Counted from the stretch's first letter, positions 17,935 to 26,271 are shown. The stretch is 64,000 bases of DNA from CAVQDV01 sp963711375 (GCA_963711375.1 CAVQDV010000005.1:2108001-2172000), one strand, 5' to 3'. Translations and numbers: made by a program. The notes: generated from the sequence alone by a model not told the origin.

Positions 17935-18768
17935 ATGTTTTTACCAGGAAATTCAAATCCCATAGTGATGGGCGTCATTAATATGTCGCCCAATTCATTT
18001 ATTAATGCTCATCAAAATGTAGATACCGCATTAACGAGTGTTGAAGGTATGGTTTTAGCGGGCGCTAAAATTATTGATGTGGGTGGTGAGGCGACAAGTC
18101 CCGCTGTTAATCTTGTCAAAGAAGCGCCATCTATTTCCGAGGAAATAGATCGAGTGGTTCCGCTTGTGGAAGCCATAAAAAAACATTTTGATATTTTAGT
18201 TTCTATTGATACCTGTGAACCGCAAGTCATGAAAGAAGCTATCACGGTCGGAGCTGACATAATTAATAATCAGCAAGTGAAAAAAAATCCAGAAGCCCTA
18301 AAGCTTATCGCGAATACGAAAGTGATGGTTTGTTTGATGCATTTTTTTGATCGTGGACGCCTGCCAGGTTCTTCCACGTTGCCTGCGTTATTAAAAACCA
18401 TAAAAAAAGAATTAGTCGAACTTTTAAAACTCGCCTTAAATGCCGGAATTGGGCCAGAAAAAATAATGTTGGATCCTGGATTTGGTGGGGGGAATTATGG
18501 GAAAAATGCAGAAGAAAATTTTTATTTATTGGCGCATTTAGATAAATTTTCTGAGATGGGGTATCCTTTGCTGGCAGGTTGGTCACGCAAATCGATGGTT
18601 GGGGAGGCCTTGGGAAAAGTATCTCCGGAGAAACGATTATACGGTAGCCTGGCATCAGAAACCATTTTAGCACTTAAAGGTGCTGCGATTATTCGCACGC
18701 ATGATGTAAAGCCAGTCTGCGATATGTTAAAAATTATTAATTATTATCAAAAAGTGAGTGTATTATGA
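17935..18768 (+). CDS. folP: Dihydropteroate synthase, divergent (FolP-like)
   Basis: About 277 residues starting at ATG 17935. The frame is open further up, but only into the palindromic repeat. Family motifs: GVINMSPNSF, AKIIDVGGEATSP, SIDTCEP, LDPGFGGGNYGKN, AGWSRKS and a final RTHDV. The enzyme joins a pterin pyrophosphate to p-aminobenzoate in folate synthesis. Several positions are unusual: the pterin-binding DIIND(V/I) motif reads DIINNQQV, so the usual Asp is Asn, and extra residues lie near DPGFGGGNYG. It overlaps pyrF by four bases. Position after ftsH supports folP, but activity is less certain than for typical copies. Confidence 0.8.
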   Translation: MFLPGNSNPIVMGVINMSPNSFINAHQNVDTALTSVEGMVLAGAKIIDVGGEATSPAVNLVKEAPSISEEIDRVVPLVEAIKKHFDILVSIDTCEPQVMKEAITVGADIINNQQVKKNPEALKLIANTKVMVCLMHFFDRGRLPGSSTLPALLKTIKKELVELLKLALNAGIGPEKIMLDPGFGGGNYGKNAEENFYLLAHLDKFSEMGYPLLAGWSRKSMVGEALGKVSPEKRLYGSLASETILALKGAAIIRTHDVKPVCDMLKIINYYQKVSVL

Positions 18769-19460
18769 CAACAATAAATGACCCTAAAATAATAGTGGCT
18801 CTTGATTATCAGAATATTGAGTCTGTTCGAGAAAAATTAGCTCAATTAGATCCCGCTTTATGCGCAATAAAAATTGGAAAAACCTTATTTACGCATTATG
18901 GACCCAGTCTTGTATGCGAAATTATTCAACATGGTTATCGCGTTTTTTTAGATTTAAAATTTCACGATATTCCTGACCAGGTTTTTGGGGCCGTAAAAGC
19001 CGCCGCAAATTTAGGCGTTTGGATGCTAACCCTCCATGTGACTGGGGGTAAAAAAATGCTGCAAGCCGCACACAAGGCATTAGCAGAGTTTCCAGCGGTA
19101 AAACGACCTTTATTGCTCGGAGTGACCATTTTAACGAGCTTAGACGACACCGATTTAAAACTCATGGGCATGAACGAAAAAATTGATGTTTTGGTCCCGA
19201 AATTAGCGGTTTTTGCTCAAGAGTGTGGTTTAGATGGTGTTGTAAGTTCTGCTCATGAAGCGGCTTTAATTCGTCAACAGGTGAGCCCAAATTTTTTAAT
19301 AGTTACACCGGGAATACGTTTAGAGGGTGATTTGGCTCATGACCAAAAGCGCATCATGACTCCTGAAAATGCTTTTAAAGCGGGGGCAGATTATTTAGTC
19401 ATTGGCCGATCCATAACCGCTGCCAAAGATCCTCGAACCGTTCTCAAATCGCTGGTTTGA
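18765..19460 (+). CDS. pyrF: Orotidine 5'-phosphate decarboxylase PyrF
   Basis: 231 residues, a TIM-barrel enzyme making UMP in the last step of pyrimidine synthesis. The N-terminus IIVALDYQN and the active-site segment FLDLKFHDIPDQV (Asp-x-Lys-x-x-Asp) are present, as are VTPGIRLEGD and the phosphate loop ADYLVIGRSITAAKDP. It is translationally coupled to folP through an ATGA overlap, which probably reflects one transcript. Confidence 0.96.
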   Translation: MTTINDPKIIVALDYQNIESVREKLAQLDPALCAIKIGKTLFTHYGPSLVCEIIQHGYRVFLDLKFHDIPDQVFGAVKAAANLGVWMLTLHVTGGKKMLQAAHKALAEFPAVKRPLLLGVTILTSLDDTDLKLMGMNEKIDVLVPKLAVFAQECGLDGVVSSAHEAALIRQQVSPNFLIVTPGIRLEGDLAHDQKRIMTPENAFKAGADYLVIGRSITAAKDPRTVLKSLV

Positions 19461-19570
19461 GTAGTCTAATAATTTTTAGAAAATCCCTATCCCTAAGCGA
19501 AAAATACGGTATTGTTGGATAGATAAATTTCATTAAAAATAGAATTACATTTCATTAGCAGGAGAAAAAA

Positions 19571-19888
19571 ATGAAAAAATGTAAATCTATTTTTGCTGGC
19601 GTGATTTTTGCTTTGAGCTTGGGTTTAATTCCAAGCATTTCCATGGCGACTACGGTTTTAAACATTAATAAAGCAGATTTAGCGACTTTAGAAAAAGTGA
19701 AAGGCCTTGGCCCTAAAAAAGCAAAATTGGTGTTTGAGTATCGTCAACAGCACGGAGATTTTAAGTCCGTGGAAGATCTCACTAAGGTAAAAGGCATTGG
19801 TAAAAAAACCTTAGCTCGAATTGAAGCGAGAAAAGAAGTACAGCTTAGTACTGCTTCCGAAAATCAGGAGCAGCAAAAGGGGGTTTAA
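19571..19888 (+). CDS. ComEA-like helix-hairpin-helix DNA-binding protein, exported
   Basis: 105 residues with a signal peptide (KKCKSIFAGVIFALSLG, cleavage near SMA-TT), then two helix-hairpin-helix units: LNINKADLATLEKVKGLGPK and LTKVKGIGKKTLARIE. This is the form of the periplasmic ComEA of naturally transformable gammaproteobacteria, which binds incoming DNA and ratchets it through the outer membrane. AGGAG lies 8 nt upstream. A strong terminator follows, so it is a single-gene unit. Confidence 0.85.
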   Translation: MKKCKSIFAGVIFALSLGLIPSISMATTVLNINKADLATLEKVKGLGPKKAKLVFEYRQQHGDFKSVEDLTKVKGIGKKTLARIEARKEVQLSTASENQEQQKGV

Positions 19889-19913
19889 GGCTGGCAGTGT
19901 CTTTTTTGCCCCC

Positions 19914-19944
19914 GCGATGCCGGGTATGCCCGGCATCGCTTTTT
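19914..19944 (+). terminator. Rho-independent terminator after the ComEA-like gene
   Basis: A perfect 11-bp stem, GCGATGCCGGG (19914-19924) and CCCGGCATCGC (19929-19939), with a four-base loop, followed by five T. Confidence 0.85.
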
Positions 19945-19975
19945 GAGCAAGCAACTCTGGCATGCCCCCCTCCGT

Positions 19976-20004
19976 TTGACATTTATTAGAAATCTGACTA
20001 ATAT
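19976..20004 (+). promoter_or_regulatory. Sigma-70 promoter of the VapBC-like pair
   Basis: TTGACA (19976-19981), a 17-bp spacer and TAATAT (19999-20004), close to consensus. Transcription would begin about 20 bp before the antitoxin start. The TTATTAGAAATCTGACTAATA segment inside is nearly palindromic and could be the toxin-antitoxin operator. Confidence 0.7.
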
Positions 20005-20036
20005 TAAAAATATGTCAAATATTGAGGATCATGCAT

Positions 20037-20273
20037 ATGAATGACTATAGGACAAAGCTAGGTGAAGATGGCAGAGTGGTAATTCCCGCTTCCTGCCGGC
20101 GCGAGCTGCATCTTGTGCCAGGAGAGGAGCTAATAATACGGGTTGAAAACAATGAAATGCATCTGATGAGCTTAAAATACTCCCTTAAAAAAGCACAGGA
20201 ACTTGTGCAAAGCTACGCTAAAAAGCAAAGTCTTGTGACCCATTTAAAAAAAATGCGTCAAGAAGAAAAATGA
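20037..20273 (+). CDS. AbrB/MazE-type antitoxin (VapB-like)
   Basis: About 78 residues. The SpoVT-AbrB DNA-binding fold is clear in YRTKLGEDGRVVIPASCRRE followed by LHLVPGEELIIRV. The C-terminal half is basic and helical (KKAQELVQSYAKKQ), suited to gripping a toxin. ATG at 20037 is preferred; ATG at 20031 is also possible behind the same GAGG. It overlaps the PIN-domain gene by four bases, which is the normal antitoxin-first order. Confidence 0.82.
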   Translation: MNDYRTKLGEDGRVVIPASCRRELHLVPGEELIIRVENNEMHLMSLKYSLKKAQELVQSYAKKQSLVTHLKKMRQEEK

Positions 20274-20656
20274 AAATAGGGCCAGTCATTTTGGACGCTT
20301 CAGCCGTCTTGGCGCTTCTTAATCAAGAGCCAGGCTATTTAATTGTTGAAAAATATTTACCAGAAGGCTTGATATCGACCGTTAATTTATCGGAGGTCCT
20401 TACCGTGCTTGCCGATACCGGTCTACCGCAGCAAGAAGCCGAGAATATTGTTTCAGCCCTCCTAAAGGAAAGCATTGTCTTCGATGAAGAACAGGCACTT
20501 ATCGCAGCAGGTTTGCGAAAGCAAACAAAGGCCTATGGACTTTCATTGGGGGATCGGGCTTGTTTGGCTTTAGGAAAAATTCGCAAAATACCAGTGCTCA
20601 CTGCAGACAAATCTTGGAAAAAGCTACCTGACGCCGATGTCATTTTAATTCGTTAA
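20270..20656 (+). CDS. PIN-domain ribonuclease toxin (VapC-like)
   Basis: 128 residues. PIN-domain acidic residues are in place: VILDASAVLALLNQE at the N-terminus, Glu in NLSEVLTVL, Asp in SLGDRACLALG, and VLTADKSW near the end. VapC toxins cut specific RNAs, often initiator tRNA, when the antitoxin is lost. It is coupled to the AbrB-type gene just upstream. The active site looks intact. Confidence 0.85.
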   Translation: MKIGPVILDASAVLALLNQEPGYLIVEKYLPEGLISTVNLSEVLTVLADTGLPQQEAENIVSALLKESIVFDEEQALIAAGLRKQTKAYGLSLGDRACLALGKIRKIPVLTADKSWKKLPDADVILIR

Positions 20657-20739
20657 GAAGAATTTCCTACGGGAACTCCTTTCATTACGCTTCTGCTTTG
20701 CTTATGATGGGGGTCACAGAAATCTACCAGGAGAAGAAC

Positions 20740-21024
20740 ATGGCCACAACGATCGACGAACTTACGATTACCTACGAAGACAATGGTGTAGAAACCGTTA
20801 AAGAGCTTGCGAAGGAAGTGCTCACTAAGGGCGCTTGGAGCACCATCATTTACAAATACCAAAGCTGGAATAATAAAGAGCAAGCTTATGGCGAAGATCT
20901 TTATTCCATTCGTCGCTATCAAAAACGCAATGGCGAGTATCAACTGCGATCAAAATTTAATATTTCAGGTCGCGGACAAGCGAAACAAATTATATCCATT
21001 TTGTCGAAATGGATTGAAGAGTAG
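20740..21024 (+). CDS. Conserved hypothetical protein, 94 aa
   Basis: I do not recognise a named family. ATG at 20740 follows AGGAG at 9 nt, so the gene is probably real. The protein is soluble and mixed alpha/beta: TIDELTITYEDNGVETVKEL, a W/Y-rich middle (AWSTIIYKYQSWN) and a basic C-terminal part (RGQAKQIISILSKWIEE). No cysteines or catalytic motifs stand out. It is 7 bp from the RMD1-family gene downstream and likely shares its transcript. Confidence 0.7.
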   Translation: MATTIDELTITYEDNGVETVKELAKEVLTKGAWSTIIYKYQSWNNKEQAYGEDLYSIRRYQKRNGEYQLRSKFNISGRGQAKQIISILSKWIEE

Positions 21025-21031
21025 GTGAAAT

Positions 21032-21832
21032 ATGCAATGCTTTACATACTGTCTGGCGAGCCAAATTAATGTCAATCACCTGGAGCAGTACTTAGTTACC
21101 CTTAAAATTTACAAAACTGAAAAGCAATGGAATGGCCTTGAAATTCAGTTGCCAGGAAATCAACGTTGGTTATACGTTTTCACGAACGGTACCCTTGTGA
21201 CCTGGGGTTTGAAACGATATGAAGTTAAAGAATTTTATGACCTTCTAAAAAATTATTGTCTTAAACCGGTCGAGGCTCCTATTGTTGACGGTTACAGTTA
21301 TCGTCTCGGTCATAAAACGGCTATTAAACCGCATCCCTGGTTTCACGTTGAAATGCTTACCTTAGAAGATGATGATTCGGAATTAAAATTAAGCTTGTCC
21401 TATGGATTTTCTCAGTCCATCAAGCTGAAATATTACGAAACTCGAATGGAAAAGTTAGTAGAACATTATAGTCCCCTCATCGAGGAATTATATACAAAGG
21501 GAAAAATGTCGATACCGCGTAAACGGATGCGAGAAATTCTCGGCGAAATTCTAGCGGCGAAAAGTGAAATTAATTTAGTGGGGAATTTTTTGTATCAGCC
21601 AAAATTTTTCTGGCAGCATCCCAATTTAGAAACGTATTACACGATGCTGGAACGATATTTGGATATTCCAGAGCGAGCGGAAACGTTGAATCACCAGTTG
21701 AATACGCTGAGTGAGGTTTTCGACATGTTTAATAGCCATCTCGAAAGTCGACATGCTTCTTTTCTAGAAATTATTATTATAGTCCTGATTGGTTTCGAAA
21801 TTCTTTTTTCGGCGCTCCAATTGTATTACTAA
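21032..21832 (+). CDS. RMD1/DUF155 family membrane-anchored protein
   Basis: 266 residues. The C-terminus has a single membrane helix (FLEIIIIVLIGFEILFSALQ) after a coiled helical part, with the family motif YYTMLERYLDIPERAETLN and LSEVFDMFNSHLESRH just before it. This matches the RMD1/RMND1 family, whose mitochondrial members support organelle translation; the bacterial role is not established. The N-terminal domain (LYVFTNGTLVTWGL) is also family-typical. It converges with the Smr gene, overlapping by four bases. Confidence 0.8.
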   Translation: MQCFTYCLASQINVNHLEQYLVTLKIYKTEKQWNGLEIQLPGNQRWLYVFTNGTLVTWGLKRYEVKEFYDLLKNYCLKPVEAPIVDGYSYRLGHKTAIKPHPWFHVEMLTLEDDDSELKLSLSYGFSQSIKLKYYETRMEKLVEHYSPLIEELYTKGKMSIPRKRMREILGEILAAKSEINLVGNFLYQPKFFWQHPNLETYYTMLERYLDIPERAETLNHQLNTLSEVFDMFNSHLESRHASFLEIIIIVLIGFEILFSALQLYY

Positions 21833-22401
21833 GTTTTTTGTCGCTTGGTTTTAACTAATACATACATCGCGCCATTCCCACCATGTTTTGGCAGAGCAGA
21901 AAAAAATGCCAAAACCATCGGAGACTGTCGAAGCCACTGGTTAAGGATGTTTTTTAAAATAGGCGTATTGCTCGCGGAAAAATGGCCTTTACCGTGGATC
22001 AATAACAGTAAGCGCTTATTTTCTTCTTGGCAATTTTCCAGGGTCGTCTGCAAAGCCTCAAGCGCTTCTTCAGCTGTTTTCCCGTGTAAATCAACTCTTT
22101 TTTCGATTGGTATTTGTCCACGTTTTAATTGCTGAATCGTTCGCTGCTGAAGGCCGCTCCGTGCAAACTCCAATGTATCTTCTCCACCCACCCAAGGCGT
22201 TTGACCATAAGGGTCCTCATTTGGATGAACATAATAAGCGGTCGATTTAGCTGAAATTTCTTTTTCTGGTTTTTGTATCGAGATTTTAAGCTGTTTTTTG
22301 GTTTTTGAAGGGGCTAACCGAGTAGACTTAGATTTATTCAATGGTTTTACGTTTTGCATGGCGCGGAGAAATGTATCTTTATCCTCATCACTCAGGCCCA
22401 C
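21829..22401 (-). CDS. Smr-domain protein (SmrB-like nuclease)
   Basis: 190 residues: a basic, variable N-terminal region, then the Smr domain from about residue 105, with RVDLHGKTAEEALEAL, LLLIHGKGHF and a final HGGNGAMYVLVK. The DxH and HGxG motifs are the catalytic core of Smr endonucleases. In E. coli, SmrB cleaves mRNA at collided ribosomes. The length and upstream region resemble SmrA/SmrB (YfcN) of gammaproteobacteria. It overlaps the start of the region coding for the PIN protein by ten bases. Confidence 0.85.
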   Translation of the reverse strand: MGLSDEDKDTFLRAMQNVKPLNKSKSTRLAPSKTKKQLKISIQKPEKEISAKSTAYYVHPNEDPYGQTPWVGGEDTLEFARSGLQQRTIQQLKRGQIPIEKRVDLHGKTAEEALEALQTTLENCQEENKRLLLLIHGKGHFSASNTPILKNILNQWLRQSPMVLAFFSALPKHGGNGAMYVLVKTKRQKT

Positions 22402-22802
22402 GGGTTAATCACCTCTAAGCCTGGAAAATTAAAATCTTTTTCATTTCGGGTGACCATTCTTAATTCATAGTGCAGGGCAGTGGCGGCTAATAAACTGTCA
22501 ATGGCAGAAACGGGACGGCCAATTTCATGCTGAATTCGTCCCCATCTTTCTGCAACTTCACTGTTGATGGAAAGAATTCTGTCTTCAAACCAGCTGGGCA
22601 ATTCATTTTCCAACCATACTCGTAAAATTTCTCGACGTTTGGGATCTTGTAATTTTTCAATCCCTTTGCGAATTTCCCCAATTGTTAATACACTGATGTG
22701 TAGAGCTTCGGGGGGTAATGAATTAATCCATTTCAGGACTTTGGGGTTTGGAGAGCTTTTTCGGAACTCTGAAATAATGTTGGTATCAAGCAGGTAGCTC
22801 AT
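22392..22802 (-). CDS. PIN-domain toxin (FitB/VapC-like)
   Basis: 136 residues. The start MSYLLDTNIISEF holds the first PIN aspartate, LTIGEIRKGIEKL the Glu, and SAIDSLLAATALHYELRMVT plus RNEKDF the remaining acids. The spacing is that of FitB-type ribonucleases. It overlaps the Phd-type antitoxin by four bases, forming the second toxin-antitoxin pair in this 3-kb stretch. The active-site residues are present. Confidence 0.88.
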   Translation of the reverse strand: MSYLLDTNIISEFRKSSPNPKVLKWINSLPPEALHISVLTIGEIRKGIEKLQDPKRREILRVWLENELPSWFEDRILSINSEVAERWGRIQHEIGRPVSAIDSLLAATALHYELRMVTRNEKDFNFPGLEVINPWA

Positions 22803-23047
22803 AGATCGATATCCCTGGCCTGGGAAGGATTGCGTTCAAATTCAAGATCAAGGCCCTTAAGCGGAGAGCGACGCATAAATTCGCCAAAACCTAATTTAGG
22901 CTTTCTGAGTTTGTCATAAAGCGCTTTTGAAAGAATAACGACTGCAGGTTCGCCATGGACAGTGATTTCCTGGGGCTCGTTCAAGCAAGCATCTCGCACC
23001 ACCTCGCTTAGCTTAGCCTTCGCTTCTTGTAGCTGCCATTGTTTCAT
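22799..23047 (-). CDS. Phd/YefM-type antitoxin
   Basis: 82 residues with the classic Phd/YefM N-terminus (WQLQEAKAKLSEVVRDA, then EITVHGEPAVVILSKALYD). The C-terminal tail is acidic and flexible (GLDLEFERNPSQARDIDL), the part that usually wraps the toxin. It precedes and overlaps the PIN gene, as expected for a co-expressed pair. The upstream gap contains a long palindrome. Confidence 0.88.
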   Translation of the reverse strand: MKQWQLQEAKAKLSEVVRDACLNEPQEITVHGEPAVVILSKALYDKLRKPKLGFGEFMRRSPLKGLDLEFERNPSQARDIDL

Positions 23048-23118
23048 CGAATTACCCCTTCTAGTCTATCTAGTCAGCATTATAGCAAAAGAGAGCGTTT
23101 CCAACAACTTTAGATAAA

Positions 23119-23173
23119 GGGCTGGGGTCAAGACTTTGTTTAGCAGTGTTAAACAAAGTCTTGACCCCAGCCC
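23119..23173. repeat. Perfect 24-bp inverted repeat with 7-base loop
   Basis: Left arm 23119-23142 and right arm 23150-23173 are exact reverse complements, beginning GGGCTGGGGTCAAGAC. The sequence separates the Phd antitoxin gene from prmB. GGGGTCAAGACTTTG-type palindromes are common in gammaproteobacteria as REP-like elements. No transposase lies beside it. There is no T-tract, so it is not a standard terminator. Confidence 0.8.
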
Positions 23174-23194
23174 ATCCTAAGGTATGCTTCGTAG

Positions 23195-24079
23195 ATGCAG
23201 CACACTATTGAACAAGCTCTTGATCATACCTTTCATGCTCTTCAAGAGGCGACATCGCTCTATTATGGGCATGGCACGGATAGTGCTTGGGATGAGGCCG
23301 TTCAGATGGTTTTGTTTGTGGCGGGTTTTCCCCCGGATAGTGGAGAGGAAGTTTTGTCGCAGGTCTTGACGGAAGTGCAGAGTAAAAATCTAGAATTTCT
23401 GCTTCATGAACGCATTAAAAAACACCTTCCTTTGCCGTATTTAACGCACGAAGCTTGGTTTGCGGGCTTGAAATTTTATGTTGATCAGCGTGTGATTATT
23501 CCGCGGTCACCTTTTGCTGAGTGGATCGAAAATCGTTTTTCTCCTTGGATTCCTGAAGAAAAAGTGAAGAACATATTAGATTTGTGCACGGGTTCTGGAT
23601 GCATGGCCATTGCAGCGGCTTATGCTTTCGAAGAGGCCAAGGTCGATGCCGTGGATATCAGCGAAGATGCCCTGGCCGTCGCGAAAATCAATGTGGAACA
23701 ACATGACTTAGGTTCTCGCGTAGCGCTTTTGCTTTCCGATGCTTTAATTAATATCCCAGAAAAACAGTATGAAATCATCATGAGCAATCCTCCTTACGTT
23801 AGTCCAGAAGAAATGAAAACACTGCCTAAGGAATATCATCACGAGCCAGAATTGGCCTTAAAAGCCGAGTCAGATGGCCTCCGCCTCGTGCATCATATTT
23901 TAGAAAATGCCGCCCGTTTTTTAACGCCAAATGGTATACTAGTTGTTGAAGTGGGAAATTCTGATCACGCGTTAATTGAGGCCTATCCTCATTTACCCTT
24001 TGTGTGGCTAGAGCAAGAACACGGTGGTCATGGATTATTTTTATTAACCAAACCTGATTTAGAAAATGTCCGGAAATAG
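23195..24079 (+). CDS. prmB: Ribosomal protein L3 glutamine methyltransferase PrmB
   Basis: 294 residues. The N-terminal helical domain (AWDEAVQMVLF) and the motif VIIPRSPFAEWIE distinguish PrmB from PrmC. The SAM site is ILDLCTGSGCMAIAAA and the catalytic loop is SNPPYVSPEEM. It methylates a glutamine of ribosomal protein L3 during 50S assembly. It overlaps aroC by 14 bases, the same gene order as in many gammaproteobacteria. Confidence 0.93.
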   Translation: MQHTIEQALDHTFHALQEATSLYYGHGTDSAWDEAVQMVLFVAGFPPDSGEEVLSQVLTEVQSKNLEFLLHERIKKHLPLPYLTHEAWFAGLKFYVDQRVIIPRSPFAEWIENRFSPWIPEEKVKNILDLCTGSGCMAIAAAYAFEEAKVDAVDISEDALAVAKINVEQHDLGSRVALLLSDALINIPEKQYEIIMSNPPYVSPEEMKTLPKEYHHEPELALKAESDGLRLVHHILENAARFLTPNGILVVEVGNSDHALIEAYPHLPFVWLEQEHGGHGLFLLTKPDLENVRK

Positions 24080-25136
24080 CTTTGGAAAATCTTTTGTTGT
24101 TAGCACCTGTGGTGAAAGCCATGGGCCGGCTTTATTGGCTATAGTGGATGGCTGCCCCCCTGGTTTGGAATTAAGCGAAGCGGATATTCAAGTCGAAGTC
24201 GATCGACGAAAAACGGGGACCTCAAAATTCACCTCCCAGCGTACAGAAGGGGATAAAGTCCTCATTTTATCCGGTGTTTTTGAGGGAAAAACCACTGGCA
24301 CTCCCATTGGCTTATATATTGCCAACGAAAATCAACGCTCGGGTGATTATTCGGAAATAAAAGATTTATTTCGCCCTGGCCACGCGGATTACACGTATTT
24401 TAAAAAATATGGGCTCAGAGATTATCGCGGTGGTGGGCGTTCTTCGGCTCGTGAAACCGTGATGCGAGTAGCCGCCGCTGCCATCGCCAAAAAATATTTA
24501 CGAGAAAAAGTGAATTGCGAAATTTTTGGTTTCGTAGCAGCCATTGGGGATATCGAAGCTATAAAACGAGATGTTTCTGTCATTAATCAAAATCCCTTTT
24601 TTTTTCCGGATGCTGAAAAAATTTCAGAATTAGAAGAATTAATTACTCGCTTGCGGCGAGAAGGCGATTCCATTGGTGCACGCGTGAATGTGATGGCGAA
24701 AAATGTGCCAGTGGGTTTGGGCGAGCCCGTCTTTGACAAATTAAATGCGGATATTGCCCATGCGATGATGGGAATTAATGCCGTAAAAGGCGTGGAAATA
24801 GGTGAGGGTTTCGAAGTGGTGCGCCAACGAGGTTCCATGCATCGCGATCAAATGGACAGCAGCGGATTTTTATCAAATCGTTCGGGCGGAACCTTGGGCG
24901 GAATTTCTTCGGGTCAGGATATTGAAGTCAGTCTTGCGTTTAAACCCACATCGAGTATTACAAGCCCTGCAAAAACCATTAATATTGAGGGAGCAGAAAC
25001 CGTTGCCATTACAAAAGGCCGGCACGATCCCTGCGTGGGCATTCGTGCAGTTCCCATCGCAGAAGCTATGCTAGCCTTGGTTTTAATGGATCATTATTTA
25101 CGTGATCGAGCACAAAATTTTGATGTAAAGAGGTAA
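24066..25136 (+). CDS. aroC: Chorismate synthase AroC
   Basis: 356 residues, the last enzyme of the shikimate pathway, which makes chorismate with reduced FMN. Signatures are present: GNSFGKSFVVSTCGESHG at the start, RPGHADYTYFKKYG, DYRGGGRSSARETVMRVAA, and the final GRHDPCVGIRAVPIAEAM. The frame is intact and of normal length. It is followed after two bases by asd, so the three genes from prmB probably form one operon. Confidence 0.97.
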   Translation: MSGNSFGKSFVVSTCGESHGPALLAIVDGCPPGLELSEADIQVEVDRRKTGTSKFTSQRTEGDKVLILSGVFEGKTTGTPIGLYIANENQRSGDYSEIKDLFRPGHADYTYFKKYGLRDYRGGGRSSARETVMRVAAAAIAKKYLREKVNCEIFGFVAAIGDIEAIKRDVSVINQNPFFFPDAEKISELEELITRLRREGDSIGARVNVMAKNVPVGLGEPVFDKLNADIAHAMMGINAVKGVEIGEGFEVVRQRGSMHRDQMDSSGFLSNRSGGTLGGISSGQDIEVSLAFKPTSSITSPAKTINIEGAETVAITKGRHDPCVGIRAVPIAEAMLALVLMDHYLRDRAQNFDVKR

Positions 25137-25138
25137 AA

Positions 25139-26191
25139 ATGAGCGAGAAAAATTATAATATTGCCATTGTGGGTGCCACGGGAGCCGTTGGCGAAGTCCT
25201 ATTACAAATTTTAGAAGAAAGACAATTTCCCGTTGGAAAATTATTTCCGCTTGCGAGTGAGCGTTCGGCAGGGAGCACTATTCAATTTAATGGAAAATCG
25301 CACCGCGTTAACGATTTAAAAGATTTTGATTTTTCTAAAGTGCAAATTGCCTTTTTTTCTGCCGGCGGAGAAGTTTCAAAAAAATATGCGCCAATCGCGG
25401 CTGAAGCGGGTGCTATTGTTATTGATAATACCTCCTATTTTCGTAATGACGAGGATATTCCTCTCATTGTTCCCGAGGTCAATGCACATGCGATTAGTGG
25501 CTATCATAATCGAAATATTATCGCGAATCCCAATTGCTCAACCGCTCAAATGGTGGTGGCTCTAAAACCGATTTATGACGCGGTTGGAATTACCAGAATT
25601 AATGTCGCTACTTATCAATCGGTTTCGGGTGCCGGAAATTCAGCTATTCAAGAATTGGCCGAGCAAACCGCGCATTTATTAAATGGCCAAGAAATTAAGC
25701 CTAAAAAATTCAAAAAACAAATTGCGTTTAATGTTATTCCGCATATCGATACCTTCGAGAAAAATGGCTATACCCGCGAAGAAATGAAAATGGTCTGGGA
25801 AACCCAGAAAATTATGGAAGATCCGAATATTCTCGTTAACGCAACAGCCGTGCGCGTGCCCGTTTTTTATGGACATTCTGAAGTGATTAATATCGAAACA
25901 CGCGAACCTATTTCCGCGGAAGCTGCAACCAAAATTTTACAAGAAGCTCCAGGTATTATTGTCATCGATGACCCAGAAGATTATCCAACCGCCGTAAGCG
26001 ATGCGGCTGGCCAAGACGCGGTTTTTGTGGGCAGAATTCGAGAAGATATCTCTCACCCACATGCCTTAAATTTATGGGTAGTCTCAGATAATATCCGAAA
26101 GGGCGCTGCCTTAAATGCCATTCAAATCGCAGAATTATTATTAGAAGACCTCGCCGCCCCAATTTCCCTACGAGCAAAAGCCCTGCACTAA
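25139..26191 (+). CDS. asd: Aspartate-semialdehyde dehydrogenase Asd
   Basis: 350 residues. NADPH site at the N-terminus (IAIVGATGAVGEVLLQIL); active-site Cys in NPNCSTAQMVV near residue 132; substrate segment FNVIPHIDTFEKNGYTREEMKM. It makes aspartate semialdehyde for lysine, diaminopimelate, threonine and methionine. AAGAGG lies just before the start. The form with GYTREE is that of the GAPDH-like Asd found in many Gram-negative and Gram-positive bacteria rather than the E. coli subtype. Confidence 0.95.
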   Translation: MSEKNYNIAIVGATGAVGEVLLQILEERQFPVGKLFPLASERSAGSTIQFNGKSHRVNDLKDFDFSKVQIAFFSAGGEVSKKYAPIAAEAGAIVIDNTSYFRNDEDIPLIVPEVNAHAISGYHNRNIIANPNCSTAQMVVALKPIYDAVGITRINVATYQSVSGAGNSAIQELAEQTAHLLNGQEIKPKKFKKQIAFNVIPHIDTFEKNGYTREEMKMVWETQKIMEDPNILVNATAVRVPVFYGHSEVINIETREPISAEAATKILQEAPGIIVIDDPEDYPTAVSDAAGQDAVFVGRIREDISHPHALNLWVVSDNIRKGAALNAIQIAELLLEDLAAPISLRAKALH

Positions 26192-26204
26192 CTTTTTTTC
26201 GTAA

Positions 26205-26237
26205 TTTAATATTTTCTTAATCTTGCTCGCTTACAAT
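26205..26237 (+). promoter_or_regulatory. PmrA-type promoter of the Sel1-repeat gene
   Basis: TTTAAT (26205-26210), 5 bp, CTTAAT (26216-26221), 10 bp, TACAAT (26232-26237). Both half-sites fit the PmrA consensus (Y-TTAA-K) with the 11-bp period. The -10 is good and has the same 10-bp offset as the other PmrA-type promoters in the window. Transcription would begin near 26244, leaving a leader of about 28 nt. Confidence 0.75.
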
Positions 26238-26271
26238 AGGCTCATAAGCTAAAAATAGTAGGTGGTGAGAC

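Noticed and set aside
17793..17990. Minus-strand frame across the ftsH-folP gap
   Set aside because: It reads through the palindromic repeat, with the low-complexity peptide such repeats give (PLTLTLSRKGRG); not a gene.
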